Below, piece by piece: positions 1 through 14,277 of a DNA stretch of 64,000 bases. Position 1 is the stretch's first letter, and each line of letters begins with the position of its first letter. Source of the stretch: Vigna angularis (lineage: Eukaryota; Streptophyta; Magnoliopsida; Fabales; Fabaceae); contig NC_068976.1 of assembly GCF_016808095.1 (NCBI RefSeq), positions 19,810,371 through 19,874,370 on the forward strand, in the 5' to 3' direction. Under the pieces are notes generated by a model. That model did no database searches. It had not been told where the DNA came from and saw only the letters and a program-made list of their open reading frames with translations. Position numbers and translations under genes: made by a program.

Positions 1-350
1 TATTGGGCCCCCGGTGGGCCTCGGTGTTCGGCGTCATGGTGTCTTTCTTGGTGTCTGGGTTGATGCACGAGCTTTTATTCTACTACATCACACGTGTCTC
101 TCCCACGTGGGAGGTTACGTCCTTCTTTCTGCTCCACGGGGTTTGCGTGGTTGCGGAGTTTGGTGCAGTGAAGTTGTTGGGCCATAAATGTAGACTGCAT
201 TGGGCCGTTGCCGGGCCCATTACTGTGGGGTTTGTCATCACCACCGCCGCGTGGCTCTTCTTTCTACCGTTGATGCGTACTGGCACGGGCGAGAGATCCA
301 TCAAGGAGTTCCACGACGTTGTTGAGTGTGTTATGGGAATATTTGACTAG
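1..350 (+). CDS. Wax synthase-like MBOAT acyltransferase, C-terminal part
   Basis: This is the last 115 or so codons of a membrane-bound O-acyltransferase of the plant wax-synthase type (long-chain-alcohol O-fatty-acyltransferase), ending at TAG 348-350. The 5' part lies outside the window, so the ATG at 3 is probably internal. The visible segment has a hydrophobic helix, then SGLMHELLFYYITR, which carries the histidine expected to be catalytic in MBOAT enzymes. VSPTWEVTSFFLLHGVC and two more hydrophobic stretches follow. Family members esterify fatty acyl-CoA with fatty alcohols, or in some cases sterols, in the ER membrane. Substrate cannot be judged from this fragment. In Arabidopsis these genes form a tandem cluster close to VHA-e1 and FtsZ1, which fits the neighbours here. 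Confidence 0.85.
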   Translation, partial: LGPRWASVFGVMVSFLVSGLMHELLFYYITRVSPTWEVTSFFLLHGVCVVAEFGAVKLLGHKCRLHWAVAGPITVGFVITTAAWLFFLPLMRTGTGERSIKEFHDVVECVMGIFD

Positions 351-1161
351 TCCCAGTGTAACATTATACTTTTTCTGTTATTCTCAATTTCATTTCAACT
401 TATTAATTTTAAATTTGATTAATGTTTAATTGATGTAAAACAGTAAAAGATTTAGTTTAATAGCAATTTACGAATACGGATTAAAGAGTATTTAGTATAA
501 CATATTAAATTATCTCATTTATTTTAAATACCACATATTAGGATATTGAATATGTTTGTTTCTTTTAGTGTCATCATGTTCTTTTATATTAATACTCCGT
601 TTTGACTCAAATACAAACTAAAATATAAGCAACTTTCAACATATTGGTTCCTATTAAATGTCACAATGTAAAAAATACCCTAACTTTTAAACTTATCTGT
701 ATCTTATTATATATTAATATCTAATTATTTTTTCTTATGAAATTTGGCGACGTAAAAGGAAAAAGAGAATCACAAGTAGAAACGTACCAGCTCAATGTTG
801 TGGTGGTGTGAATGATCGTGTGAAGATGGGAACTATGATTTTGGGAATAAATCCTCTAATCAAATTTCTTTTAGAAAGTAGTAAAGACCACGATATAATT
901 TTCCTGTATCAACTTATTTCACCAAAATACATACTTAATACCACTATACTGACTTCAGGAATGAACAAGGGTAGAATACAACAATTGTAACATGAGTAAT
1001 GCCAGCATGTAAGACCCAATGTAACGCCACTGTCCAACAAGAATACATACAGATCCACCCACAAAAAATACTAACGATTTATGAGAGCTGAAATCAACTC
1101 CTCTCCAGCGTCCAACCAGCGACTCACATTCTTAAGTGTTGGCATCTGTTTATGCAGAAAG
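351..1161. other. Spacer between the wax-synthase-like gene and VHA-e
   Basis: AT-rich spacer. It should hold the two converging 3' UTRs. The 60-codon frame at 808-990 has no recognisable content and is regarded as chance. Confidence 0.6.
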
Positions 1162-2790
1162 TTATTCACCCTCACTCCGAATAGGTACAATGAGCGGTTT
1201 CATCTGTGCTAGATATACGATCGCCCACCTGATAAAGTTAATTAAGAACCAAAGTAAGCACAAAAAGAAAAAAAAAATGGAATGAGAAATATATGGCTAT
1301 TCGCCAGTTAGAAATGCTGTAGAAACAAAGGAAAATGTAATCATAATTAAATGAACAAAGTCTATCACCTCAAGGCAGGCATATTTGGATCTATGGAAAT
1401 TACTCACCGTAAATTGTTGATAAAAGTGATAGAACTATAGAACATTTTGGTATACGAACTACCCTCCACCCCCAAGAAATTGTAATTTAACTAATCGATG
1501 TGTTCATTCCATGGAAAGGCCATTTCTACCATCCCGTGATTATACTAGACATTCTGTCATACACTAGCCAGCAACCATTCCGTGTACTGAGGAAGACAGT
1601 GTCCTCTTTACATGCGCTCATTCAATTTTATCACAAGCTACAAATTCCTCGTGCAAAACAACACGTTTAGAATATTATAACTTTTCATGAACTTAACTTT
1701 CGAATTCACAGACTACTCACAGGTATTGATCCATTTCCCCTTGACAGCAAGGGCAAGCCAAAGCTTCCCATCCTTTTGTTTCCGTGTGAAATATCGAAGC
1801 AAAATGCCTCACTTTATAGACGAAAGTAAAGTACCAATCGCCTAGGTATGCGCTGGCATGGTTGCCTAAACATATCCTGATTTTAAATAGTTCATCCATT
1901 CCCCCTCCTACTTGTTTACTGCTATTACACAGAACATGGAATTTGACTACAAAGTACTCCAAATCCATCTGCCGTATCATGGACACACAGTGCAAAAGGA
2001 CAGGTACGGAGACACATCTTCAACCGAACTGGTTAAGGATACATTCATCCTGAGAAGTTATTCATTAGGTGAAAAAAAAACCTTAATCTTTAGAGGTTCC
2101 TTTTCCAATTAATCAATGCCTTGCCAGGGTAATAGGCTCAGGAACACAACTTCTACATGCCCCAATTCGTGTACTAACTTTATGAAAACTATAAGATAAG
2201 AAAAAACAATTCAAACATTCACTCACATCATCCAGCAGCATATTGTTGCAGTAAGAACCAAGGTTAGGTGAAATCTGCAACAGAGTAGTAAGATATTAAT
2301 TCATACAGAGAATAATAATTTGAGAGAGGAAATATTATCATGGACAGAGAAAGAGAGAGAACAAAATTCAAGAATAATAAATCTCTTTTTCTTCAGAAGA
2401 ACTTACATCATCTTAGAAACCTACTTTGGAACTAACTATATAAATACATCACACAGTAAAATCCATCAAGGCATTGTCTGAAAATTCATGACAGAATAAG
2501 CTTTTAATCAAACAGAGCAACAGCGAGACGTTTTTCCACAATAATAATAGTGAACAAGTTCACAATTTTACAGATCCATTAGCTGCGCGAGATTATGAAT
2601 TTCTTTTCGCAGTTTGCGTAAGATTAGCATCACCAATTATTTAATTACTTCACTGATACTATGAGTCTCACAAAGAAACGAAGAAGCATTACAGATTAGA
2701 GGAAGGTCCTCTGTTGAAACAAATTCTGGTACAAAGGGACGCGACGATTCCAATCACTGCGAAAACTAGCGTGGTAACCGAGAACCCCAT
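1162..2790 (-). CDS. VHA-e: V-type proton ATPase subunit e (70 aa, three exons)
   Basis: Small membrane subunit of the V-ATPase V0 sector, acting in vacuole, Golgi/TGN and endosome acidification and pump assembly. Exons on the minus strand are 2790-2693 (98 nt), 2274-2227 (48 nt) and 1228-1162 (67 nt). They sum to 213 nt, giving 70 residues and TAA, the usual family length. All junctions are GT-AG. The protein starts [20 protein letters not shown], then [29 protein letters not shown] and a tail [16 protein letters not shown]. Two hydrophobic segments are evident (about residues 5-22 and 33-50). The match to plant subunit e is close throughout. One oddity is [10 protein letters not shown] where I recall RICCNRGPSA. 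No exon is long enough to stand out as an open reading frame, so the gene is easily missed. Confidence 0.93.
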
Positions 2791-3641
2791 ATCGGACCTA
2801 ATCCTGATCACACAGAAAATGAGTTCCTGGAAGAACTAAACAGAAATAGCATGAAGAAAATTCGGAAACGAAACGACACAGCATTACCCCTCAGTTCCGT
2901 AATTCGTAGTCGTATTAGTGATCTGAAGCTTCTGAGTTGTTATATTCAATTTGATTTTATTTGATCACCTCTCATGGCATCGCATGGCCACTGATTGAAC
3001 ATTAACTGTAATTTACTATACACACGTCATATGGGCCTATTATTTGGGTTTGTCGGCCCAATGAGTGTTTGTACTCTCGTCTCCTAAGTTTACAGTTTTT
3101 AATGTTTAATTATTTAAATTTAAATTACTTTATCTATTAATAGACATATATAAATATCAATTATTACTTTTTTAAAATCCAAACTATCAGTGATAATTTT
3201 CTTTTTAAATTTAGTAAACAAAGGGGCTTAGGAAAGAAAGTCGTCGCAATCAACCATTATCTTCATTAAAAAAAGCATTTTATTTTTTATTAAAATATTA
3301 TTTATTAAAATAATATTACAAGCTTTTTAGTCGTATCATCTTAATACCACTTATTATTTTAATAATATTTTTAAATCTCTTAATTTTGATAATTTTACCA
3401 TTTATTTATTTTCGTAATTTTTTTAAATCTCTTAATTTTGATAATGTTTTAAAAGAGTTACAGCATAATGGTGCTTTTGCCATCCCCTAGAATTAATTCT
3501 GGTTTCAATGATTATTGTCTTTTTATGATCAAGGAAGAAAAAGAAATTGAACCATTATATCTATTTTATTTAAGTTTTCTATTTTAAATGTTAAAGAATA
3601 AAAAAATAACGAAATATAGTAAACTTTTGAAAAATAAAATA
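2791..3641. other. VHA-e upstream region and AT-rich spacer
   Basis: Contains the presumed 5' UTR and promoter of VHA-e, then low-complexity AT-rich DNA up to the solo LTR. No other gene seen. Confidence 0.5.
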
Positions 3642-6116
<2,475 letters not shown>

Positions 6117-6458
6117 AAATCCAATGTTCCAAAATTAATATTTAATGTCGTAATAATTTACTTTACAATATTAGGAAAAAAATTACTTTATAATAAAAAA
6201 ATAAAATTTATAATGATTATTTTTTATTAATTATTAATTACAGAAAAACATTTCAAAGTAACAAAGTACAATGTAGGTTTGTCAACCGTTATTAAATAAA
6301 AAATAAAATAACCTAAACTCCTTTCAACGGTTCGATTGAAGTCCAACCAAGGAAACTAAATCCACTGAGAATTGGAGGGTAATCCATCAGCGACAATTTC
6401 CATTTAGCCCTAAAACCCTGAAAAGGCACATAAAAATAACAGAGAGAACAAAAAAAAA

Positions 6459-8928
6459 ATGGCGATGCTTCGTCCCCTCACAAACCCCAACGACCTTCTC
6501 TCACTCTCCTGCTCTTCTGCATTCCACCACAATGCACTCACAACCTCTCTTTCCCTCAACCCCAGAACCACCACAATTCCCCCTCAACGTCGTCGTTTTG
6601 CCTCTCCCCGATGCTCATACGCCTATGTAGATAACGCTAAGATTAAGGTTGTCGGCATCGGTGGCGGCGGCAACAATGCTGTTAACCGCATGATCGGTAG
6701 TGGTTTGCAGGTGGGCCAATTGGGTATCTTGTTCTTCGCTACCCAATTTCAAATATCTATTCTTGTCATTTTTTTAATGCTTCCTATTTTCGATTGACTA
6801 GTTTGTTTGTTTGCTTATTGTTTGTGGAGACATTGTTTTATAGTGGTTGCACATTATCGAATTCCTATCTTGTTTCAGATGAATAACAGTAAAACCTCTT
6901 TTCAGTACACCTTTACTGTTAGTTGAAAGTTATTGAAGATAACAAAATTTTGCTGGTCTTGTTTCTTATTTGATGAGCTATACTTTAGAATTTTAGTTTC
7001 TAACAAGTTTTTAGCTATTAATAGAGTTTATATGAAGGAGTGTGTTGGATGGCATAATAATATTCCTTTTGAATCCAGTGTTACTTTGTAGCCAGAGAGT
7101 GGCACTATTCTATTAACTTCCATTTGTGTTTTGCTGTCACCAATCGAAGGATGCTGATGCTATTTTTGAATTCTGCTGCAATCAGGGAGTAGATTTCTAT
7201 GCAATAAATACTGATGCTCAGGCACTGCTAAATTCGACCGCTGAGAACGCTATTAAAATTGGAGAAGTTCTAACGCGTGGGTTAGGTCAGGCGCTCTCCT
7301 CGCATAAGTTTTTTTTTTTTTTACTAAATTACTATGATGTGATTTGTTTTGTAGGTCCAGACTGTTTTGTTTTTTTTTTTTTTTTTGCTGATTTTGTTGA
7401 GAAATTGAGGGGTGGTTTTTGATTCAAAGTACTGGTAGAGATACAGGTACTGGTGGGAATCCACTTTTGGGGGAACAAGCTGCGGAGGAATCCAGAGAAG
7501 CTATAGCTGAAGCTCTTAAAGGATCAGATATGGTGTTTATAACAGCCGGGATGGGTGGTGGAACGGGGTCTGGTGCCGCTCCAGTTGTAGCCCAAATATC
7601 AAAAGAGGCAGGTTACCTGACTGTTGGGGTTGTTACCTATCCATTCAGTTTTGAAGGGCGTAAGAGATCCTTGCAGGCAGGTGTTTTTTTTTTTCTCATT
7701 ATTTGGGAATGTGATTACTGAGCCAGTTCTACTCTTAATTAAAACTTCCCTCTTTTTTTAGTATGTTAAGAAATATCACTATCCTCTTCCTTAGCGGTGT
7801 ATTTGATCCTGATTACGAGTGCGTTTGGAAATCTGTTTGCACTCTTTTAGAAGGAAGTTGGCTGGCACGTTCATAGAGGGAACCTGAAGGTTGAGTTGAC
7901 ATTTTGTTGAAATTGGCGTTTTTTTCAAACACACTGTATAGTTTGTTATCCAAGTTGTGTGTAATCCAATGTCTATAATTTGTTGTCTTAAGTTTATTTT
8001 CTCTAGCTGATAAGAATCTATGGTTCATCCGAAACCTGTAGTCTTTCATTTGAAATTTACAAATAACTTTCTAATTTTCATTTTATTTTCTTCAGGCCTT
8101 TGAAGCCATCGAGAGGCTGCAGAAAAATGTTGACACACTTATAGTGATTCCAAATGACCGTCTGCTTGACATAGCTGATGAGCAGATGCCTCTTCAGGAT
8201 GCCTTCCGTCTTGCGGATGATGTTCTACGGCAAGGAGTACAAGGAATATCAGACATTATAACAGTGAGTTGATTGGCAAACGGTGCATTCATTTTTTTGT
8301 ACAGACACTAGAACTTGATTTAAGCGCCTTGTTGATCCCATTAGATCACTAACTTGCAAAGAGAGGCACCTACTTTTTCCTTCGTGTCCGAGTCATCACT
8401 CGATTACTTCTTCATAATTCGGTATTTTGGTTTGTATTGATGTTAAGGGTATGTTTGTGCATTTTTTGGTCTGAACGTCATTATAAACGGTCGTGCTTTC
8501 TTTAAGGTACCTGGACTTGTTAATGTGGATTTTGCTGATGTAAAAGCTGTGATGAAAGACTCTGGGACTGCAATGCTTGGAGTAGGTGTTTCGTCTGGAA
8601 AAAACCGAGCAGAAGAAGCAGCAGAACAGGCTACTTTGGCTCCTTTAATTGGATCATCTATTCAGTCAGCTACCGGGGTTGTGTATAATATCACTGGAGG
8701 AAAGGACATAACCCTGCAGGAGGTGAATAGGGTGTCTCAGGTATTTAAGAATTTTATGGTAACTTGAGGAACACTTTGTTATTCCTGTTATCTTGTAAAA
8801 TTGTTGCTAACATGTTTTACCATAACATGTTAAAAAAATTAAGTATTCCTGTGGCCATTGGAATTCATATGGTCAATAATTTTAGATAGCCCTCAGAGGT
8901 CTTTTTCTTTATGAGCCTACCTTCATAT

Positions 8929-8986
<58 letters not shown>

Positions 8987-9364
8987 TTTATTTCGCCTTT
9001 GTTGCGTGGTATAACTGCATGCAATTGTTGCAGAGTTCACTTCCACATTTTCTTCCCTTTTTCTATGTATCTATCCTGTCCTCAACACGTGTAATTTTTG
9101 TAGGTGGTGACTAGTTTGGCTGATCCTTCTGCTAATATTATATTTGGGGCTGTTGTTGATGATCGGTACACTGGAGAGATTCACGTAACTATTATAGCAA
9201 CTGGCTTCTCGCAGTCTTTCCAGAAGAAGTTGCTAACAGATCCCAGGGCTGCAAAGCTGCTGGATAAAATGGCTGATGGCCAACAAAGCAAGGCAGTGCC
9301 TTCTTCTCTCAAGGCCTCAAACACTATTGAATCTAAGCCCTCCCCGCGAAAGCTTTTCTTTTAG
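6459..9364 (+). CDS. FTSZ1: Plastid division protein FtsZ1 (414 aa, six exons)
   Basis: Tubulin-like GTPase forming the stromal Z ring in chloroplast division. Exons: 6459-6710, 7186-7285, 7447-7676, 8096-8263, 8507-8740, 9104-9364; 1245 nt. The first 55 or so residues are rich in Ser, Thr, Pro and Arg, as in a plastid transit peptide. The core then starts at [20 protein letters not shown]. The tubulin signature GGGTGSG lies at about 154-160 and the T7 synergy loop NVDFAD at about 256-261. The short tail ending SPRKLFF lacks the FtsZ2-type ARC6-binding motif as I know it, so I call FtsZ1. The start is the first ATG of the transit-peptide frame, just after an A-rich leader. Intron 3 has a GC donor. 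Intron 5 carries a TA microsatellite. Confidence 0.96.
7677..8095 (+). other. Intron 3 of FtsZ1 with GC-AG boundaries
   Basis: The exon must end at ...RSLQ (7676) and the next must start AFEAIERLQ (8096) to keep the conserved protein. This gives donor CAG|GCAGGT and acceptor TTCAG|GC. Using the nearby GT at 7681 shifts the frame into a stop. Confidence 0.85.
8931..8984. repeat. (TA)n microsatellite in FtsZ1 intron 5
   Basis: About 54 bp of perfect AT dinucleotides lying wholly inside the intron. Confidence 0.95.
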
Positions 9365-11217
9365 TTGCCTATTTTACACTTTTCGTTTTTCTAATTACTA
9401 TTATATGATTCAGTAGTGCAATGATCTTGATGCTTAATTCATTTAGTGAGATATCGTTCTCTTGATGTTCTTTCCTCTCCAGTGTGCATTGTTCTTTTCA
9501 AATTAAGGAGTCGTGAAGTTTGAGAATATGTTTTCTATTTGTTTTATTTTTTAAAAGATTTGCATAGGAAACGGCAAAAACTATTTTTTTACTGTATTTT
9601 AGACTTAAAGAAAACTAGAAGCAGAAATTTAAATTACATTTTTGTAAACGTGAAAGCTAAATAAAAGTGGAAGATATGATATTGACAGTGTATGTGCAGC
9701 TCAAAAGCAAAATTCCAAGTGGAATAGATGTACGCATAATTGTAATTATCTTTAAATTGTTTACTAGAGTAAGATACAAAATATGACAAGTTCAATTGAA
9801 AATTATAATAACCTCTAATTTGATTACCTTAAGATTTACTTTTCTCCCCATCGAACACGCACGAGGGAAGGTTATAAATTAGGTGATATTGCATGATGAT
9901 AAAGCATCGTGGAATTCTTAAGGCTAATGCGTTAGAATGCATAAAACCAATCTACGTGTCCTGGAAGGATAACGTGACCTTTCAGGAAAACGTTATAATG
10001 ATTCTTTGAATGGTCTACCAACCCACTTCGATATACTCGGATTTTGATCTTTCGATATACTCGGAATCTTATGTTTTCGGAGCTGATTTTGAAATATATA
10101 GAATTGAATAGATATTTTATCTTTTATAACACACAAACTCAGATATATTAATACTATAACTGAATACTTTTGGAAGTTTACTCAGATATAAAAAAAATAC
10201 TCAAATTTCTGTAGTCATTTTTATATCATCAGTATTTTCTTAAAATTCTTATTGACTTAAAAATTATTTTCTACATATGGATCCTTCTTCAATTATTACA
10301 GCAACTAGACAAACCCTAAAAGATATAAACTCGACTCTTAAAAACCTCACTCTTTTCTTCTAGAATAGCATTCCTCTCCAGTAAAAGCAAATAGAAATTC
10401 TTCTTGAGCTTACATGCCAATCTTCCAGATAATAGGGACAAAATTTGAGCAGCGTGGCTCTATCCATTTTTTTGTTATTTTATTCAATTCCTAGGTGGGT
10501 GACACGTTTACAATTCTCGTTTCTCAAAGCCACACATTTTAAGGCCTGCTTGTATAGTGGTTCAAACAGTTGAATTTGTCATCTTGAGGTTGATATAAAC
10601 ACGATTTCCAATAAATGTTTTCCGAAAACAAAAAATAATAATTGTGGTGAGAAATCTGTTTGCAGATGGATACAATCAGGAACAAAAACTTGTAGTCAAT
10701 TTTAATCCTCAAAAGAAGTCAGTAGTTAATGAGATGGCGACAGATGCACCACCAATCTGTTTCATGTTTTGGAACAATGTTTACCAAAATATTATGACAA
10801 AGATGATTCCCAATAATGGACAACAAAGTAAGGAAGACACGTAACTTGGTGTTAATGGGGCAAATGGGGAAACCTATAGCAAGGCATAAACATTCCTTCC
10901 CCCCTTACTCGGGCAATCGCTTGACTAAAAGAGCAAAGATAAGGATCATAGTTTCGCCTATTAAGAGTTATGAAGCGGTAGTAGGACACATTAACATTAC
11001 ATCAATAAATCTTTAATATTTTACAAGAGAAAAACACACGATATACAAACAGTTATATATGTCAATTACAATACAACGCCTTTCACGACCTCAACAAATT
11101 CCATGTCATTGAGGAGTAGCAAGGGAAATGGGGAAACTCGGTTATGACATTTCAGTGCACACGTCAGAAACAAAGACAAAAGGAGAAGCTTGACAAGTTG
11201 GGCAATTTATTATGGCA
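9365..11217. other. Convergent spacer between FtsZ1 and SYP5
   Basis: Holds the facing 3' UTRs of the two genes and AT-rich sequence. A 15-bp motif TTCGATATACTCGGA occurs twice, in direct orientation, around 10027-10069. The small frames at 10644-11016 show no recognisable domain. Confidence 0.55.
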
Positions 11218-12517
11218 TCACAAATATTTGACCAATAGCCAAATGACAACAACCAAAAACACTATACCAACAACTGATAAAAGCATGTACAGGCAGGAAC
11301 AACCACCCCTGGTTCGCTTGTTTAAAATTGCTAAGTTCTTCTGCACCCGCTGTTTTCACAACACAAATGTTCAAGTTAAGCTGTAACTAAATGTAAAAAA
11401 TAGCATAATTTAACTTCGATATGATTAAACGAGGGATTTTCTCCCAACAGAATTACTAAAAGAGTGTTACCCTAAGCCTCGAATCTGTGACATCTACATG
11501 CTGATCCAAGTCATCCTGGCAGATGAAAAAGAAAGGATTTCATTTTAGAAGAGATTATTGCCATAAAAACACGAATGAAAATTAACGCACGAAGACAACG
11601 TACAATGAGTCTGGTGTGCAGACTCAGCTCTTCATTCACTGCCAAAGCAATATGTTTTGTGCTTGCTATAGTCTCTTCCAATTGCTCAAGGCCCTCATCT
11701 TGTTCTGCTTGAACAGCAAAGCATTATTAGATCCAAAGAACATACTACAAGCGATATATTTTCTAACAATCTCATCAAATAACCTTTCATTATTTGCCGT
11801 TGAAATCCAACAAGTCCATTGTTGTCCAGGCCAACAGTTCTGGCCATAGCATCTGGTTTTCCTTCTGGTCCAAGCAAACTATCTCTATTTGAAAAGTTTG
11901 ACATGTTCAATGTGGAAGCCATTTGATTAACTTTTGATCTCAAACTTGCGAGCATGTCCTTCCGACGATTCATCTCCTTCTCAGATCTGCATCAAGTAAG
12001 TGAAATACACTTCACAAAACAGTAATGCAAACTTCATCATGCACCTTCACAGCGTAATTGAAAGCATTGCCTCTTCTCTACTACAACTATATGGCTTAAT
12101 AGCATACATGTCTTGGTAGTGGTTCCCCCAACAATGAATTTAGTAATTATATTACAATGTTAAAGACATCCCCAGAAGAGATTATTAATATCAGGAAACT
12201 TCAAAAAAACTATTCACGGATAGAAAAGTATTAGAAGATGCAATGCATAGTGTTCCAAGATCTTCTTTAACATGAATAATCAACAATTACACTCACATGG
12301 GCGGCTGCTTTCCAGGAAGCTTGGACAATAGAGATTGCAAGCTATCAAGCCGGGTACCCAATATAGTAATCTTCCTCCTTATAGCAGATGAATGACGCTG
12401 GATTTCTGGTCCAGATGCAGGAAATGAACTCTGCTCAGAAATCATACCACTGATATCGTCAGCAAGTTTCAGTGCTTCATTATATTCCTTCATCCATGAG
12501 TTTGAAGAAGATGCCAT
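11218..12517 (-). CDS. SYP5: Qc-SNARE of the SYP5 (SYP51/SYP52) family (233 aa, five exons)
   Basis: Syntaxin of the trans-Golgi/prevacuolar/vacuolar route; SYP5 proteins pair with SYP2- and VTI1-type SNAREs. Exons: 12517-12297, 11986-11784, 11704-11604, 11515-11471, 11349-11218; 702 nt, all GT-AG. The N-terminus MASSSNSWMKEYNEALKLAD starts a three-helix region. The Qc SNARE helix covers about residues 145-200, followed by a Cys/Gly linker and a tail-anchor membrane segment (about 208-230) ending LLVKYL. The residue in the zero-layer position is His171 (CAC, 11616-11618), where SYP51 of Arabidopsis and syntaxin 8 have Gln. A 5' UTR intron (about 13425-12522) ends four bases before the ATG, with a (TTTC)n tract before its acceptor. 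Confidence 0.94.
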
Positions 12518-12521
12518 TGGC

Positions 12522-13425
12522 CTGAAAGAAAGAAAGAAAGAAAGAAAGAAAGAAAAGAGTGAAAAAAAAACAAAACCAATAATTGAATTTTTACAGAAGA
12601 AATGAAAAAATAAAATCAACTAACAGGTTGGAAAAACATGGATGCCTTTTTTAGATGCTTTGGTGTTATATTCCAATCACAATTGAAGCTTTATCTTACA
12701 AATCATAGTGCACATGTTACCGAGGTGAAACTCTAATTTTAATCGGAGAACAACACCGAACTCATCAAAGGAATTATATCTAAGTTTTAACCATAACAAA
12801 TTTCCCATAGTAAATAAACCACAAAGGCCTGGGAAAATTCAAAATCGCATAGGACATGACAGAAGGAAAGTATTCCAGGTCCGATCATCATCACAAGAAA
12901 ACTTCTATTATTTGCTTAGTACCCATGCAAAATTTACCAGTACACCTGTTCAAATTAAACAACTCATCCCGACAAAACTTTCCTCCATTTAAACCAGATT
13001 GCTGTTACATTGAAAAAGAAAAAGGAATCGCGGGTAATTACTAATTTACTAAATCAATTGAAGTATGAAAGAACAGCGCGAAGAGCCCTTAAAAGTTCAC
13101 GATCGCATAGGCAATAAATCATGGAGTCATAAATTCCAACCCATCACGGGGAGCCATAAACTCTATAATCTTTAACAACAACTTCACCATATATTAGACC
13201 CAGAAACAGAAAATTAACAAAAAAATCATGCACCATTAATCAAATGCAAAAATATGTACAAACATGAGGTCAGAAGAGCTAATTTCACAATCAGACTAAA
13301 AACACAATTCTCATCAGATAAGCATAGAGAGGAACAGTCAAAGTACGGTTCAGAAGGAGAATTGCGTCGATAACGGAAAGAAGTTGGAGTTAAAGTAAAG
13401 AGGGGAAACAATCGGGGGAAATTAC
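12522..13425 (-). other. 5' UTR intron of SYP5
   Basis: Read on the minus strand, donor AAGGAAG|GTAATT lies at 13426/13425 and acceptor CTTTCAG|GCC at 12522/12521, leaving only four UTR bases before the ATG. Inferred from splice consensus, not from transcripts. Confidence 0.6.
12524..12553. repeat. (GAAA)n microsatellite at the SYP5 3' splice site
   Basis: About seven GAAA units on the plus strand; on the coding strand they read (TTTC)n directly before the acceptor AG of the leader intron. Confidence 0.9.
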
Positions 13426-13486
13426 CTTCCTTTTTGGCAAATTAGGACTGTGAGAGAGAGGGAGAGGAGGAAAGGGGAGATCGGTG

Positions 13487-13498
13487 CGACGTCGTTTT
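13487..13498. promoter_or_regulatory. CGACGTCGTTTT promoter motif upstream of SYP5, site 1
   Basis: CGACGTCGTTTT, containing the bZIP C-box core GACGTC, just upstream of the presumed SYP5 5' UTR exon. A second copy occurs at 13615-13627 and a third at 54517-54528 near the LIP5 start. Confidence 0.5.
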
Positions 13499-13614
13499 AG
13501 GAAGGTGACGATGGCGATGAGTACAATGAGGCGTATCGCGCCACCTACCAACCGGCACCGTCGTTTACCTCGCGGATTATGGAAGCTGAATGTTTCTAAT
13601 AATTCATCATCACC

Positions 13615-13627
13615 ACGACGTCGTTTT
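13615..13627. promoter_or_regulatory. ACGACGTCGTTTT promoter motif upstream of SYP5, site 2
   Basis: Same motif as at 13487 and in the same orientation, 128 bp away. Confidence 0.5.
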
Positions 13628-14277
13628 GGGATCACTTTCGCGAGCATTTTCTATTGCTTTCCACCTCAGAACAAAACAATAATCCTAATTACTTTTATAT
13701 AGTTAAGTAGTATGTGAACAAATATTTATGAATAAAAACTGTATTATGAAAATAATTTCAGAGGGTTTTTCCCTCCTTTTTTTTGTAATCAATAATAATA
13801 GACTAATGATACTGAAATTTAAATTTGGATGATGTTATCATCACACTCGTTATTTTATATTTCAATAGTCTTGTGTAAAGGTGAATTTTGAATGAGTTTT
13901 TGTATAATTTACTTTTTATTTTTAATTTCTCTAAAACTTTTTTTTTAATATTTTAGTATCTAATATTATGTTAAATTGAAGGTGAAGTAAACATTTTGAA
14001 CAGGGATTAAATGTATATCTACTACTATATGATATGTCGTGTGGCATATAAAAAGGAAAAGTTAAACCTAAAAAATTAAATTTATTGATTTATATTTAAT
14101 TTTGTATGAGTTGAGGTGAATTTTTTTTTTAAATTTCAATTTTGATATGTTTTTTTTTAAATAAAATCACGACAAAAATTTAAAGTTTCAAAACTAACTA
14201 TATTTTTAGGTTCAGACATTTATGTGGAAGACAACACTTTTTTTATCTATAGACTAAAAATTTATTTGGCTAACCAA
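13628..14277. other. AT-rich spacer left of LTR copy 2
   Basis: AT-rich; no gene or clear repeat recognised before the insertion site. Confidence 0.5.

Noticed and set aside
13390..13702. Overlapping frames on both strands upstream of SYP5
   Set aside because: They lie over the SYP5 promoter and 5' UTR exon, are low in complexity and resemble no protein.
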